DNA of 64,000 nucleotides from Candidatus Opimibacter skivensis (GTDB lineage Bacteria > Bacteroidota > Bacteroidia > Chitinophagales > Saprospiraceae), in NCBI GenBank assembly GCA_016722045.1, contig JADKGY010000022.1:1-64000 (forward strand). The letters are read 5' to 3'. This document shows positions 30,494 through 45,400 of this stretch, in pieces (positions within the stretch are counted from its first letter, which is position 1; the number at the start of each line of letters is the position of its first letter). The notes beneath the pieces were generated by a model. It did no database searches. It was not told where the DNA came from and saw nothing but the letters and a program-made list of their open reading frames with translations. Made by a program: the position numbers and the translations under genes.

Positions 30494-33400
30494 GTAAATT
30501 GTGTTCCTGAGTTGAATTTTTCTAATACTCTTTGCGCAGATTTACTGCCGGTCGCTTGTACGATCAATTTTCAAAACGCATGTATTGGTGGAGGTACAGT
30601 TACATTTACCCAAAACAACGATCTACTCAATTCTCTCTGGACAGTCACCGGAGGTACCGGGGTCGCCAGCGGAACAAGTAATTTTATATTCACACCAGGT
30701 AACACACCAGGATGTTTTTCCGCTAATTACAATCCTCCTGGTGGTTGTAATGTTTCAGCGAATTTTGTCATATTCCCGGCTGCACCGACTATACCAGCTG
30801 TAGCCAATACGTGTAATGCAGCCCTGGCTAACATTGTAGCTGTGGCACCCATTCCTTCATTCACCGCACAGTATGCAATCCAGTCACCGGTCGGAGTCTT
30901 AAGTGCATATGGAACTCTGGCTTCAGTGAATGCTTTACGCACGAATACACCAGGGTGTTGGACAATCAAAGCGAGGTATAAACTGACAAATGCATGTGGT
31001 GCTACACCTGCAAATTCAACAAGTGGAATTACGGCTTGCCAGGAAGGAACTACCTACGCAGTTGTCTTTCCTGCCACACCTGTCCTGTCCACTCCGGCGA
31101 ATACATGTTCAACCATGTTTGCGTTACCTGCTGTTGCAGCCATAGCAGGTTTTAGTGTTGAATATAATATTGACGGTGGAGCATTTGCGGCCGCACCTAG
31201 TACTACAGTTCCGGGGTGTCATACGCTGAGGGCGCGTTATGTTTTGACTGCAACCTGCGGGTCGACAATAGCAGGCACAACTGGGGCAGGATCATGTGGA
31301 TCAAGCAATCCTGTGAGCATAGTTATTTTTCCACTGGCGCCAGTCCTCCCACCAATTGCAAATACTTGTAATACGGCATTAGCCTCCATCACTGCTGTTG
31401 CGGATGTACCATCATTTACGGCAGAGTACGCAGTGCAAGCACCCGGAGGAGCATTAAGCTCATATAATACTTTGGCAATTGCTAACGGTTTACTCCTGAA
31501 TACTTCAGGTTGTTGGACAATAAAATCAAGGTATAAATTGACAGCAGCATGCGGATCGACCGGAGCAAATGCAATAAGCGGAATTCCAGCATGCCAGGAA
31601 AGTACGATCAATGCAGTAGTTTTTCCTGCAGCACCAGTCATCATTGCACCTGCTAATACATGTGCAGCTGCTTTTACGTTACCGGTTGTTCCTGTGAAAA
31701 CAGGATTTAATATCGAATATGCTATTGATGGTGGAGTTTTTTCTACTTCTCCATCCACTGTAGTTCCGGGATGTCATACGATACAGGCCCGTTATGTTTT
31801 ATCAGCGGCATGTGGTATCGTACCTGCAGGCACAGCGGAAAGCGGACCTTGTGCATTCAGCAATACTGTGCGTGTTGTTATTTTTCCTGCAGCACCTGTC
31901 ATGACACCAATAGCTAACGGATGTAATGCAGCACTAAACAATATAACAGATGTTGCTATCATTGCCGGATTCACATCAGAGTATGCAGTGCAACCTCCGG
32001 GAGGATCATTGAGTGCGTACGTTTCGTTAGCATCGGCCAATGCCATGCTTACGAATACACCCGGATGCTGGACTATAAAATCAAGATATAAACTGACATC
32101 AGCATGCGACACAACACCTGCTGATGCAACAAGTGGTTCTCTGGCTTGCCAGGAAAGAACCATTAGCGCTGTGGTTTTTCCGTTGGCTCCAATCTTAAGC
32201 GCAACTTCGAATACATGCGCTTCAGCGTTTACACTTCCAATCGTCCCTTCAATTGCGGGATTCAATCTTGAGTTTAATATTGACGGTGGTGCATTTTCTG
32301 CTTCGCCATCAACTGCGACTCCCGGATGTCATACTATCCAGGCGCATTATGTACTGGCTGCAGCATGTGGTTCAACATCTGCAGGTACGGCAGGAACCGG
32401 TCTGTGCGGATTGAGTAATTCAGCATTGGTTGTCATTTTTCCGGTAGCACCTGCGATGGCTGCAATGACGAATACTTGTAACTCTCCTTTATCCGGTATT
32501 CAGGCGGTGGCTAATCTGAGCGCATCCGGTTTTACAGCTGAATATGCCGTGCAGGCACCGGGAGGATCACTGAGCGCATATGGTTCATTATCCGCTACTA
32601 ATTCTTTACTCACGAATACACCCGGATGTTGGATCATAAATGCAAGATATAAACTGACATCTGCCTGTGGTACGACTCCTGCTAACGCAACAAGTGGAAT
32701 TCCGGCATGCCAGGAAAGTACGATCAACGCGGTTGTTTTTCCTTCGGGCCCTGTTATTACTGCTCCGGCTAATAGTTGTGCATCTATGTTTAGCTTACCT
32801 CTTGTTCCTGTTATTGCCGGATTCGATGTGGAGTATAGCATTGACGGTGGACTATTTTCATCATCTCCTTCTACTTCATCACCTGGATGTCATACAGTGA
32901 ATGCACGTTATATACTGGCATCAGCGTGCGGATCAACGCCTGCAGGAACATCTGGAACCGGATCATGCGCATCGGGTAATTCAGTGAGCGTTGTTATTTT
33001 TCCTACGACACCTGTCATTATAGCACCGGCAAATAGTTGCGCATCCATGTTCAGTTTGCCTGTTGCTCCTCCTATCACAGGATTCAATGTGGAATACAGT
33101 ATTGATGGGGGAGCATTTTCGTCATCACCGAGCACATCTACTCCGGGATGCCACAGTATCCAGGCACGTTACGTTTTAGCGAATGCCTGCGGGTCAACTC
33201 CTGCCGGAACAGCAGGTACTGGACTTTGTGTTTCCGGTAATGCAGTGAGTGTTGTTATTTTTCCGATAGCACCTATCATCACAGCACCTGCTAATACATG
33301 TGCATCATCCTTTATCTTACCTATTGTCGCTGCGCAATCAGGATTTAATACAGAGTATAGCATTGATGGCGGCCCTTTTTCGGCAGCTCCATCCACTACC

Positions 33401-36400
33401 TCTCCGGGATGTCATACAGTGCAGGCGCGATATGTTATTGCAGCAATATGCGGATCAGTATCAGCAGGCACAGCAGGATCAGGATCATGTGGTTCAGGTA
33501 ACATTGTCAGAGTAGTTATTTTTCCTATTGCCCCTGTTATCACAGCAAGTGTTAATTCTTGTGCGTCGATGTTTAGCTTGCCTGTGGTTCCGGCCATCAC
33601 AGGATTCAGTGTTCAATATAGTTTAGATGGAGGAGCATTTTCATCTGCACCGACTACGACGACTCCGGGATGTCATTTAATAACAGCGCGATACGTTTTA
33701 GCTTCTGTGTGCGGAGCATCTCCAATAGGGACATCCGGCACAGGCGCATGCGGAGCTGGAAATGCAGTGAATGTTGTTATTTTTCCTGCAGCCCCGGTAA
33801 TGGCATCAATAGCAAATACCTGTAACTCCCTACCAGGTGTCATTACTGCTGTAAACAATTTAAGTTCGTTTGGATTTACTGCCGAATATGCTGTGCAGGC
33901 ACCAGGAGGTACATTGAGCTCCTATGGTTCATTAGCTGCTGCTAATGCATTACGTACAAATACACCCGGATGCTGGACTATAAAAGCACGATATAAGCTT
34001 ACCTCAGCATGTGGTGCAACGCCTGCAAATTCTATAAGTGGAATTCTGGCATGTCAGGAAAGTACAATGTATACGATCGTTTTTCCTGCGGCTCCGGTGA
34101 TTACATCACCTGCTAATGCATGTGCATCAGCATTTTCTTTACCGGTTGTCACTGCCATAGCAGGATTTAATGTTGAATATAGTCTTGATGGAGGGACCTT
34201 TGCTTCTGCTCCTTCTACTTCTGTCATAGGTTGTCATGTGGTCATCGCAAGATATGTCTTAAGTGCAGCGTGTGGGACGACATCAGCTGGTGCTTCCGGA
34301 ACCGGGACTTGTTCAATAAGTAATGCTGTGCGTGTAGTGATCTTTCCTCTAGCTCCTGTTTTTACATTATCAAATTCCTGTACACCTGGTTTTACTTTAC
34401 CTGTGGTGCCTGATTTTTCAGGTATGGGTTTTACAACACAGTTTAGTATTGATGGTGGCCCTTTTGCAATTTCACCGACTCTTCCTTCAACATCGGGATG
34501 TCATACAGTTCAGGTACGATATGTCCTGAGTGCATCATGTGGTAGTATTGCACAAGGATCAACAGGGCCGGGGTTATGTGGTGCCAGTGTTATTGTAAGT
34601 GTCGTTTTATTTCCTGCCCCTCCTGTCATCATAGCACCAGATAACACTTGTGGATCGGAATTTATCTTACCATTAGTTACAGATCTGACATCAACAGGAT
34701 TTAGTGCTGAGTATAGTATTGATAATAATCCCTATTCTGGTACGCCGGTTATACCTTTCACTCCGGGATGTCATACTGTACAGGTTCGATATGTCATTGC
34801 ATCAGCTTGCGGTTCGATACCGGCAGGAGAGACGGGATGTGGTGTGAGTAACCTGGTCAGCGTTGTTATTTTTCCTTTATCTCCTGTCATTACAGCTACA
34901 GCAAATACATGCGCATCAGCTTTTTCATTACCTGTTGTCACAAATCTTTCGGCATCGGGATTTACAACACAATATAGTATAGATGGAGGGCCATATGCTT
35001 CCATACCTACAATACCTTCTATCCCCGGCTGTCATACAATTCAGGTTCGGTATATGCTCGCAAGTATGTGTGGAAACACATCGCAGGGCTCTACAGATAC
35101 GGGCTTATGCGGTCCAAGTGATACAGTGAGTGTTATGATTTTTCCATTGGCTCCATCAGCACCAATTGTTAATCCGGGTTGCGGTTTGTTTGTAGTGACG
35201 CCACCGGCATCAATTTCAGGATTTGATATAGAATACAGTTTTGATGATGGAGCAACATGGGGGCCAAATATTCCACCTACTGATGATAATTGTTTAGGGA
35301 ATAAAATAAGAACGCGATATGTAACAGATTCTCCATGCGGTTTCTTGCCTGCAGGCTCTGCAAGTTTTATTTTGGCATGTGAAGAATCGGCTGTAACAAT
35401 CAGAGCTATAAATCAGGCATCCCTGACATTATCCCAGATACCTGATGATGTGACTGTGGATTGTGCAAACGTTCCATCTCCTGCAACCGTGACCGCTATC
35501 GATATTTGCAATGGACTACCACTTACAGTACTTTTTTCTTCATCTGTTATCCCGGGTTCATGTAGTGGTAATTACGTTATCACGAGGACATGGTCTGCCA
35601 CTAATGCATGTGGTAATTCCATGAGTGCTTCGCAGATCATTTCAGTCACAGATCTTGATGGTCCGGTATTATCAGGTGTACCTTCAAACCTGAGCACCGA
35701 TTGTTCAGCCATTCCAATACCCGCTAACGTAACGGCAACCGACAATTGCAGTGCTATCCCGGCGGGTGTAGTATTGTCCACATCAATTACTCCGGGATCA
35801 TGCGGAAGCGATTACATCATGACGAGGACATGGACAGCAACGGATGCGTGTGGTAATTCAACAAGTGCGTCACAAGTAATTACCGTGACAGATCTTATTG
35901 CCCCTATCATTGTGTGTCCTCCGGCAATTGTCTTTTGCAGCGTTTCAAATAATACCTATTCAATTGCACAACTGAGTGCTTCAGATAATTGCACTGCAGC
36001 TTCATTTTTAAATATTTCATTTCAGATCACCGGAGCTACTAACCGTGCGGGAACAGGTACTGATGCCAGTGGAATATTTAATGTAGGTATTTCAACTATA
36101 ACCTGGACTGTCAATGATGGATGTGGAAATACTTCTACATGCTCAACAACAGTGACCATAACTTTAATACCAACTGCTACGATTTCATATCCTGCAAATA
36201 ATTTTTGTATTAACGATGCAACATTGCAACCTGTGACACTGACGGGTACCGGAGCATATACCGGTGGTATTTATTCCGCGGTTCCTGCAGGCCTCGATAT
36301 CAATGCAGGCACCGGTGCGATATCACCAGTCACAAGCAGTGTTGGCACTTATACTGTAACCTACACTATTCCTGCATCTGGCGGATGCCCTGCAGTGGTA

Positions 36401-39400
36401 TCAAATGTTTTTACAATTACTATTGAACCCATACCTACAGTAAGCATTGCGTATACGGGTTCGCCATTCTGTACGTCTTCAGGTATTGAACATGCAGTGA
36501 TACTTACAGGGACAGGCGCTTATTTGGGCGGGGTATTCTCATCAACACCAGGGTTAATTATTAATTCGGCTACAGGTGGAATTATTGCTGCCGGAAGTAC
36601 GCAAGGAACATACACGATAACATATGCTACACCTGCCGCAGCTGTATGCCCAATTGTCCTGGCCACTACAACGATTACAATTACTGCCAATCCGGTAATT
36701 ACTTCATTCCTATATGCAGGATCACCTTTTTGTATGTCAGTCAGCACAGCGCAAATCGTCACACTGACAGGTACGGGAATTTTCACACCCGGTACATTTA
36801 CATCGACACCGGCAGGATTATTTATTAATGGATCATCAGGCGACATTACCCCCAGCTTAAGTATTGCCGGAACATACACGGTTACTTATTCCAGCACACC
36901 TGCGTCAGGTTGCGGTTCTGTAATAGCTATTGCCACTGTTATCATTTCTCCGATTCCTTTCGCCACTATCAGTTATTCAGGAGTTCCTTTTTGTCCAAAT
37001 TCTACAAATCAGGTTGTGGTTTTGACAGGTACGCCGGGAGGGATTTTTTCATCTACTGCAGGGTTAACTATTAATTCGGCTACGGGAGCGATTACACCGA
37101 ACACATCAACACCCGGAACATATGTAGTGACGTATACCATTATACCTGCAAACGGTTGTGCGCAATTTACAACAACGACTTCTGTTGTTATCGCTGATAG
37201 TACTCCACCGGTCATTACGGTTCCACCTAATGTGAGCATACAATGTAGTGCAAGCACATTGCCATCGAATACCGGTCAGGCTACTACAACAGATAATTGT
37301 ACTGCTTTACCCACAGTCACATTTAGCGATGTAACTGTAAGCGGAAGCTGCATTAATCAGTATACGATCACCAGGACGTGGAAAATCACAGATGGATATG
37401 GAAATATATCAACAGGTACACAAACCATAAATATAATTGATACAACATCTCCGGTCATTATTTGTCCTTCCGTCACAACTGTAACGTGCATAGGAGATTT
37501 GCCTGTTGCATTTTCAACGCTTGCACAATTTATATCAGCCGGTGGGACAGTTACTGATCCTTGTGGATATGTGGCTGCTTCGTTCGCCCTGGTCAGTGAA
37601 GTGTATCCAACTACTTCATGTCCGAAGCTGATAGACAGAGTATATAAAATAGCAGATATATGCGGCAATATCGGTTATTGTACACATCGTCTGATTATTT
37701 CAGATATCGTTCCACCACAGATTTCCAATGTTCCACCTAATGTAGACATCACCTGCCTGGATTGCATTCAATCATTTTTGAATTCAGATTTTGAGCAACC
37801 TGTACTGGCCGGGGCGTGGGCATATTTAAATGAAAATTTAGTACCGGGATGGGAAACTACCTCGCCTACAAATAATATTGAAATTCAAAGAAGCGGGGGA
37901 GTGGATGGTGTCATTTCTTATTCTGGCAATCAGCATGCTGAATTAAACGGGGACTTAGTCGGTGACTTATATCAACAGTTTTGTACTGTACCGACCACAA
38001 TCTTGCATATTAGTTTTGCACATCACAAGCGGATGGCCGCCATCAATACGACAGATGATATCATGGAGGTTTTTGCAGGACCATCATTAGCAAGTCTGAT
38101 ATCACTGGGACAGTTCACGGCGACTCAGACTTCCGGCTGGCAAGTACATACTGTCATTTACCCTGTGCCTACAGGACAGAACAGTACCATATTTTTATTC
38201 AGAGCTGTACAAGGCGCACCTACAAACAACACGTATGGAAATTTAATTGATGCTGTAAATGTTGTGACTCTTTTTGATCCGACATTTATACCTGTAGCCA
38301 CTGACAATTGCCCCGGTGTTTCGATAGCTTCCACAGAAGTAAAAATTAATGGTGTATGTGCCGGCCAATATCAATTGATAAGAACATATACGGCTGTCGA
38401 TGCATGTGGAAATACGAAAGTGGCAACGCAGACTGTAACGATTGGTGATTTTTATCCCCCGGTATTTAGTGCCATTCCCGCAAATACTACTGTAACATGG
38501 TGTAACATTCCTGTGGTCCCTACAATTACGGCTTTGGATGCTTGTGCAGGTGTAGTTCCCGTAGTTTTTTCCCAGGTGATAGGAAGTGGTTGCAATTATA
38601 ATATAAGTCGCACATGGACAACAGTGGATCTGTGCAGTAACTCTACCAGCATGATGCAGACTATAACTGTCATTCCTCCTGCAGCACCTGTTATTGTAAA
38701 TCCACCTCCTGATACGCTTCGTATCGCATGTAATGCTATGAGCACTTTTACTCCCAGTAATTTGCAATATTCAAATAGTGCCAGTGGTATTTGTTTAATG
38801 GCAGGAAGCATGACCCCAACAATAACCGGAGCCATAACAGATTGCGGCGGTATGCTGACAGTGGTATGGGATACTACATTGGCATGCGGTATTGCAATTA
38901 CACATTCTCAGTTTGTCATTGTTGCACCATCTGAAAAAGCCGCATTCGTAAATCCGCCTGCGGATATTACCCTGAGTTGCCAAAATTCACAGAGCTATGT
39001 AATAAATAGTTTGCATTATGCCAATAGCGGAAACGGTGTCTGCAGGATCGTCGGTGACGCTGTGGGAACAGTGAGTGGAACTATTGATCCGTGCGGTGGT
39101 GCACGAACGGTCACCTGGACATTTACGGATAATTGCAATCGTACGATTACGCATATCCAGACCATCACTTCTCAACCGGCATCGACGGCTGTATTTGTTA
39201 ATCCGCCTGCTAATATTACCCTCTCCTGCAATGGAGCTCAGAATTTAATTATTGGCAATCTTGCATATACAAATAGTGAAACAGGTCTTTGCCAGATCAG
39301 TGGAAGTGTACCAGGAGTGCTGGGTGGAAGTTTTGATGATTGTGGTGGTACTGAAACCATTACCTGGACATATACGGATGCGTGCAACCGAATCATCTCT

Positions 39401-42400
39401 TATGTTCAGACGATTACGATCAATCCTGCATCGATCAATCCGATTCCTCCAACAAATGGAACGGGTTCCTGTATAGGAAATATTGTTGTTCCGACACCCC
39501 CGGTTGTCAATAATAGTTGTGGTCATCCAATTGTGCCCACAGGACCAACTGTTTCAAGCATCCCATCTTGTGAAGGATCTATTACATATACATGGATATA
39601 CTCAGATTGTATTGGAAATACACAGAATTATGTACATACGGTGACCATTGAGTATGAGCCTTTCGCTGTCATACCACCAACAACGTCAACAGGTGATTGT
39701 TATGCAAATATTATACTTCCTGTTCTGCCAACCATCTTAGATAATTGTGGCGTTACCCTGATTCCCACTGGCCCTGTCGCAAGTTCACCTTTATCCTGTG
39801 AGGGAGATATTTCCTACACATGGACATATACAGACTGCGAAGGAAACATTCAGGATTATGTACATACGGTGACTATAGAATACGTTCCTTTTAATGCAAT
39901 AGCACCGACAACATCAATGACGGATTGTTTTGCAAATATTATTTTACCAAACCCGCCAACAGTATTGGATCATTGTGGAATAACATTGTTACCCACAGGC
40001 CCGGTTACTTCAGGTACACCTGCATGTGAAGGAAATATTTCGTACACCTGGACTTATACTGACTGCGAAGGAAATACACAAGAATATATTCATACAGTGA
40101 CTATCGAGCATGAACCATTTCCTCCCATTCCACCAACTTCTGCTGTAGTTGATTGCTATTTAAATATTGTCATCCCATCACCTCCGGTAATAACAGATAA
40201 CTGCGGTGTCCTGATGATTCCCTCAGGTCCGGTCGAAACCGGCTCTGCATCCTGTGAAGGAAGTATAGTCTACACATGGACATATACAGATTGTGAAGGA
40301 AATAGTCACGACTATATTCATACAGTGTCCATTGTATATGTTCCGTTTCCAGGCATTCCATCCACATCCGATGTATCTGATTGCTATGCGCACATTGCTT
40401 TACCAACTCCTCCAACAATAATTGATAACTGCGGAGTGTCACTCACGCCAACGGGTCCTTTTGAAGCCGGTACCACCGCATGCGAAGGAATAGTAAGCTA
40501 TACATGGATATACACTGATTGCGCAGGGAATACCCAGAACTACGTTCATGCAGTAAATGTAGAGTATCAACCCATTGGTGTCGTCCCTCCGACAACAACA
40601 GTTACGGATTGCTATGCAAATATTGTTCTTCCGTCACCTCCTGTAGTTACAGATAATTGTGGAGTTACACTATCACCATCCGGCCCGGTTGAATCGGGAT
40701 CGGTTACTTGTGAAGGTGATATCACATACACATGGACATATACTGACTGCGAAGGCAATACGCAGAATTATGTTCACACTGTCACCATCGAATATGTACC
40801 ATTTGCTTCAATACCTCCGACAACAGCAGTTAGTGATTGCTACGCAAATATTGTACTTCCTGCGCCACCATCAATAACTGATAATTGTGGAGTTTCACTC
40901 ATACCAACTGGCCCTGTTGAATCAGGAACGGTTACTTGCGAAGGTGATGTCACTTATACCTGGACATACACCGACTGCGAAGGCAACTCTCAGAATTATG
41001 TTCATACAGTTTCTATAGAATATCAACCATTTGGTGCGGTAGCTCCGACAACGGCAGTTGCTGATTGCTATGCAAATATCATTCTTCCTTCACCACCAGC
41101 AGTTACAGATAATTGTGGAATTAATATTTTGCCAAGTGGCCCTGTTGAAACTGGTTCAGTCACTTGTGAAGGCGATGTCAATTATACATGGACATACACG
41201 GATTGCGAGGGAAATACACAGGATTATGTACATACTGTCACCATTGAATATATATCGTTTCCTGCGATTCCGCCGACAAGCGCAACATACAGTTGCATAA
41301 GTGATATCGTAGTACCGACACCACCGATTGTGATTGATCATTGCGGGACTGCAATTATTCCGACTGGGCCTGCCATTTCAAGTCTTCCTGTATGTGGTGG
41401 GATTATCACGTATACCTGGTCTTACACCGATTGTGCCGGGAATTCAAATCAATATATTCATACCGTGACCATTACCTGGGATCCGCTTCCTTCAGTTCCA
41501 GGGACAACAGGTATTGTGGATTGCTATGCAAATATTGTTTTACCTATACCGCCAACAGTAACAGGTAACTGCGGTATGTTGCTGACAGTAACGGGGCCGA
41601 TTCAAACAGGCATAATAACATGTTCAGGTCAGCTCACCTTTACATGGACATATACAGACTTGTGTGGTAATGTTACAACTTATGACCATGTAGTGACATT
41701 AACGGATGATGAAGCACCTTCTATAACGTGTCAATCTATTTCTGTGGAAGGGTGTGATGCGTCATCTTCTCCGGCATATAGTAATCTTAATGATTTTTTA
41801 AATGCAGGAGGAACAATTTCGGACAATTGCCAGATTGATTCCGCAAGCTTTCAGATGATCAATCAATCTAGTGGTGGAGTGAATTGCGCGGAATCCGTCA
41901 GCAGAACATATCAAATAGCAGATGTTTGTGGTAATACTGCAGCGTGTGTTCAGATCATTTCGATATCGGATGGAACTCCCCCTGTCATTTCTTGCCCTGC
42001 AACACTTAATCTGGTATGTGCGGAAGACCTGCCGAGCACATTTTCAAATCTGAATCAATTTTTAGCTGCGGGAGGAACAATAAGTGATCCATGCGGATAT
42101 GTGGCGTCTTCTTTTGCCTTACGCAGTGAAACATATTTATCGATTACCTGTCCAAAGATTATTGAGAGAGTATATGAAATAACGGATAGTTGTGGCAATA
42201 TTGGTTCTTGTACCTACACCATTATTATTTCAGATCTTATCCCTCCGCAGATTTTCGGTATTCCACCGGATGTTAATATTAAGTGCCAGGACTGTATTCA
42301 GTCTTTTTTAAATTCGGATTTCGAATCTCCTGCGATATCTGGTGGCCCTGTTAATATTAATGAAGACGCGGTTCCGGGTTGGAATACGACTTCTTCATCA

Positions 42401-45400
42401 GGCAATATTGAATTTCATCAAAGTGGCCAGGTTGATGGGGTAGTATCTTTTTCCGGCAACCAGCACATCGAGTTAAATGCAGATCAGGAAGGGGACCTGT
42501 ATCAGGAATTTTGTACTGTGCCAACGACAATACTTCACATTAGTTTTGCGCATCACAAACGGATTACGGCGGCCAATACGACTGATGATATCATGGAACT
42601 TTTTGTAGGTCCTGATCTTTCCAATCTCACATCTCAAGGCGTATTTACAGCTACTGATATTTCGGGTTGGCTGTTGTATACTGTGCTTTATCCGGTACCA
42701 TCAGGACAGACAAATGCGGTTGTATTATTCAGGGCTATTCAGGGTGAGCCATCAGACATCACTAAAGGGAATTTAATTGATGCGGTAAATGTGGTAACTC
42801 TTTTTGATCCTACATTTATTCCATTTGCTACTGATAATTGTGACGGGGTTTCTATCATTACTTCTGAACAAAGAATAATCGGAAGTTGTGTAGGACATTT
42901 TAAATTGATACGAACTTATATCGCTGTCGATGCATGTGGCAATGAGACGCAAGGTAACCAAACTGTAACTGTAGGCGATTTTATTCCCCCCGTATTTAGT
43001 GCAACTCCACGTGATACAAGTGTCGACTGGTGTGAAATTCCTGCAATTCCATTTATTACTGCATTCGACAGTTGTTCGGGAGTTGTTCCTGTTGTATTTA
43101 CTGAAGTGGCCGGTAGCGGTTGTAATTATACGATTGCAAGAAACTGGACTGCAGTGGATAGTTGTGGAAATGTTGGGGCCATTCACCAGGTCATCAATGT
43201 CGTTCCACCTCCTTTGCCGGTCATATTAAATCTGCCTCCTGACACCATCACGATAGCTTGTAATGAGACGACCACATTAGCACCGGGAAATTTACAATAT
43301 TCAAATATACAGAGTGGCCTTTGTCTGATCGCAGGAAGCATGTCCCCGACAATATTGGGAACCACTGATGAATGTGGTGGTATCCTTACTATCGTTTGGG
43401 ACACTTCACTGATATGTGGCATTACACTTTCACATTCTCAGATTGTGATCGTCACCCCTTCATCTCAGGCTGCATTTATTAACCCCCCTTCAGATATCGT
43501 ATTGACTTGTGATAGCGCTCAACATCTTTTTGTAAATACGTTATCATATTCAAATGGAGAGACAGGTGCATGTGCAATCAGTGGCATGGTACCTGGAATA
43601 TTAGTAACTTCTTTCGATTCATGCGGCGGATCAGAGACGATCACCTGGACATTTACTGATGATTGCAATCGTACGATCACGCATGTGCAGACCATCACGA
43701 TTGATCTTTCGCCATTGCCGTTGATTTCAGCTACCAGCGATACAGTTTCCTGCGTGGATAGCATTGTAATACCTACACCGCCAATTGTAATTGATAACTG
43801 TGGTAATCCGGTGACGCCCGCGGGACCTGTTATTTCCAGTGCTCCGCTATGCAATGGAAATCTTACGTTTATCTGGACGTACACCGATTGCGAGGGCAAC
43901 ACTCAGGATTATGTTCACACTGTCACAATAGAATATCAGCCATTTGATTCAATATCACCGACAACAGCTATAGTTGATTGTTATGCAAATATTATTCTTC
44001 CAATTCCTCCTTCTATAACTGATCATTGTGGGGCCCCACTCATACCATCCGGCCCTGTTGAAACCGGATTAGTCACTTGCGAAGGTGATATCACATACAC
44101 CTGGACATATACTGACTGCGAAGGCAACGCACAGAATTATACGCACACTGTCACAATTGAATATCAGCCTTTTGATTCTATCCCGCCGACGACAGCAGTG
44201 GCTGATTGCTATGCAAATATTGTACTTCCGACCCCGCCATCAATAACTGATCATTGTGGAGTTACGCTTACACCAACTGGCCCATTGGAAACCGGATCTG
44301 TTGCTTGCGAAGGTGATTTCACGTATACCTGGACATACACGGATTGCGAAGGAAATGCGCAGGACTATGTGCACACCGTTACAATAGAATATCAGCCTTT
44401 TGATTCAATACCGCCTACCATGGCAGTTGTTGATTGTTATGCAAACATTATTCTTCCTTCACCTCCAACAGTTACAGATAACTGTGGGGTTAATCTTTTG
44501 CCAACTGGCCCTGTTGAAACTGGATCGGTTGCGTGTGAAGGAGATATCATATATACCTGGACATACACAGACTGTGAAGGCAACACACAGGATTATGTTC
44601 ACACAGTGACAATTGAGTATAAGCCATTTGCCACAATCCCTCCGACCACAGCAGTTGTTGATTGTTATGCAAATATTGTCCTTCCATCGCTACCAGTTAT
44701 AAACGATAACTGTGGAGTTGTGCTTATACCAACTGGGCCTGTTGAAACAGGAACAGTCACTTGCGAAGGTGATATCATTTATACATGGTTATACACGGAT
44801 TGTGAAGGGAATACTCAGGATTACGTTCATACCGTCACCATTGAATATTCTCCATTCGCAGCGATACCTTCTACAACAGCAGTGGTTGATTGTTATGCAA
44901 ATATCATTCTTCCATCGCCACCAGTTATAAACGATAACTGTGGAGTTGTGCTTATACCAACTGGCCCTGTTGAAACAGGATCGGTTACGTGCGAAGGGGA
45001 TATTACGTATATATGGACATACACTGACTGCGAAGGAAATACGCAGGATTATGTTCATACGGTCACGATTGAATATGAGCCATTTGCTTCTATTCCGCCG
45101 ACAACAGAAGTTGTTGATTGCTATGCGAATATTATACTTCCTATTCCGCCAACAATAACTGATAATTGTGGTGTTTCACTTATTTCATCAGGTCCCGTTG
45201 AAACAGGATTTGTTACCTGTGAGGGCGATATCCTTTATACATGGACATACACAGATTGCGAAGGAAATACGCAGGATTATGTTCATACTGTAACAATAGA
45301 ATATCAACCATTTGCTGCTATACTTCCGACAGTAGGGGTAGTTGATTGTTATGCAAATATTGTCCTTCCAATACCGCCAATAATAATTGACCATTGTGGG

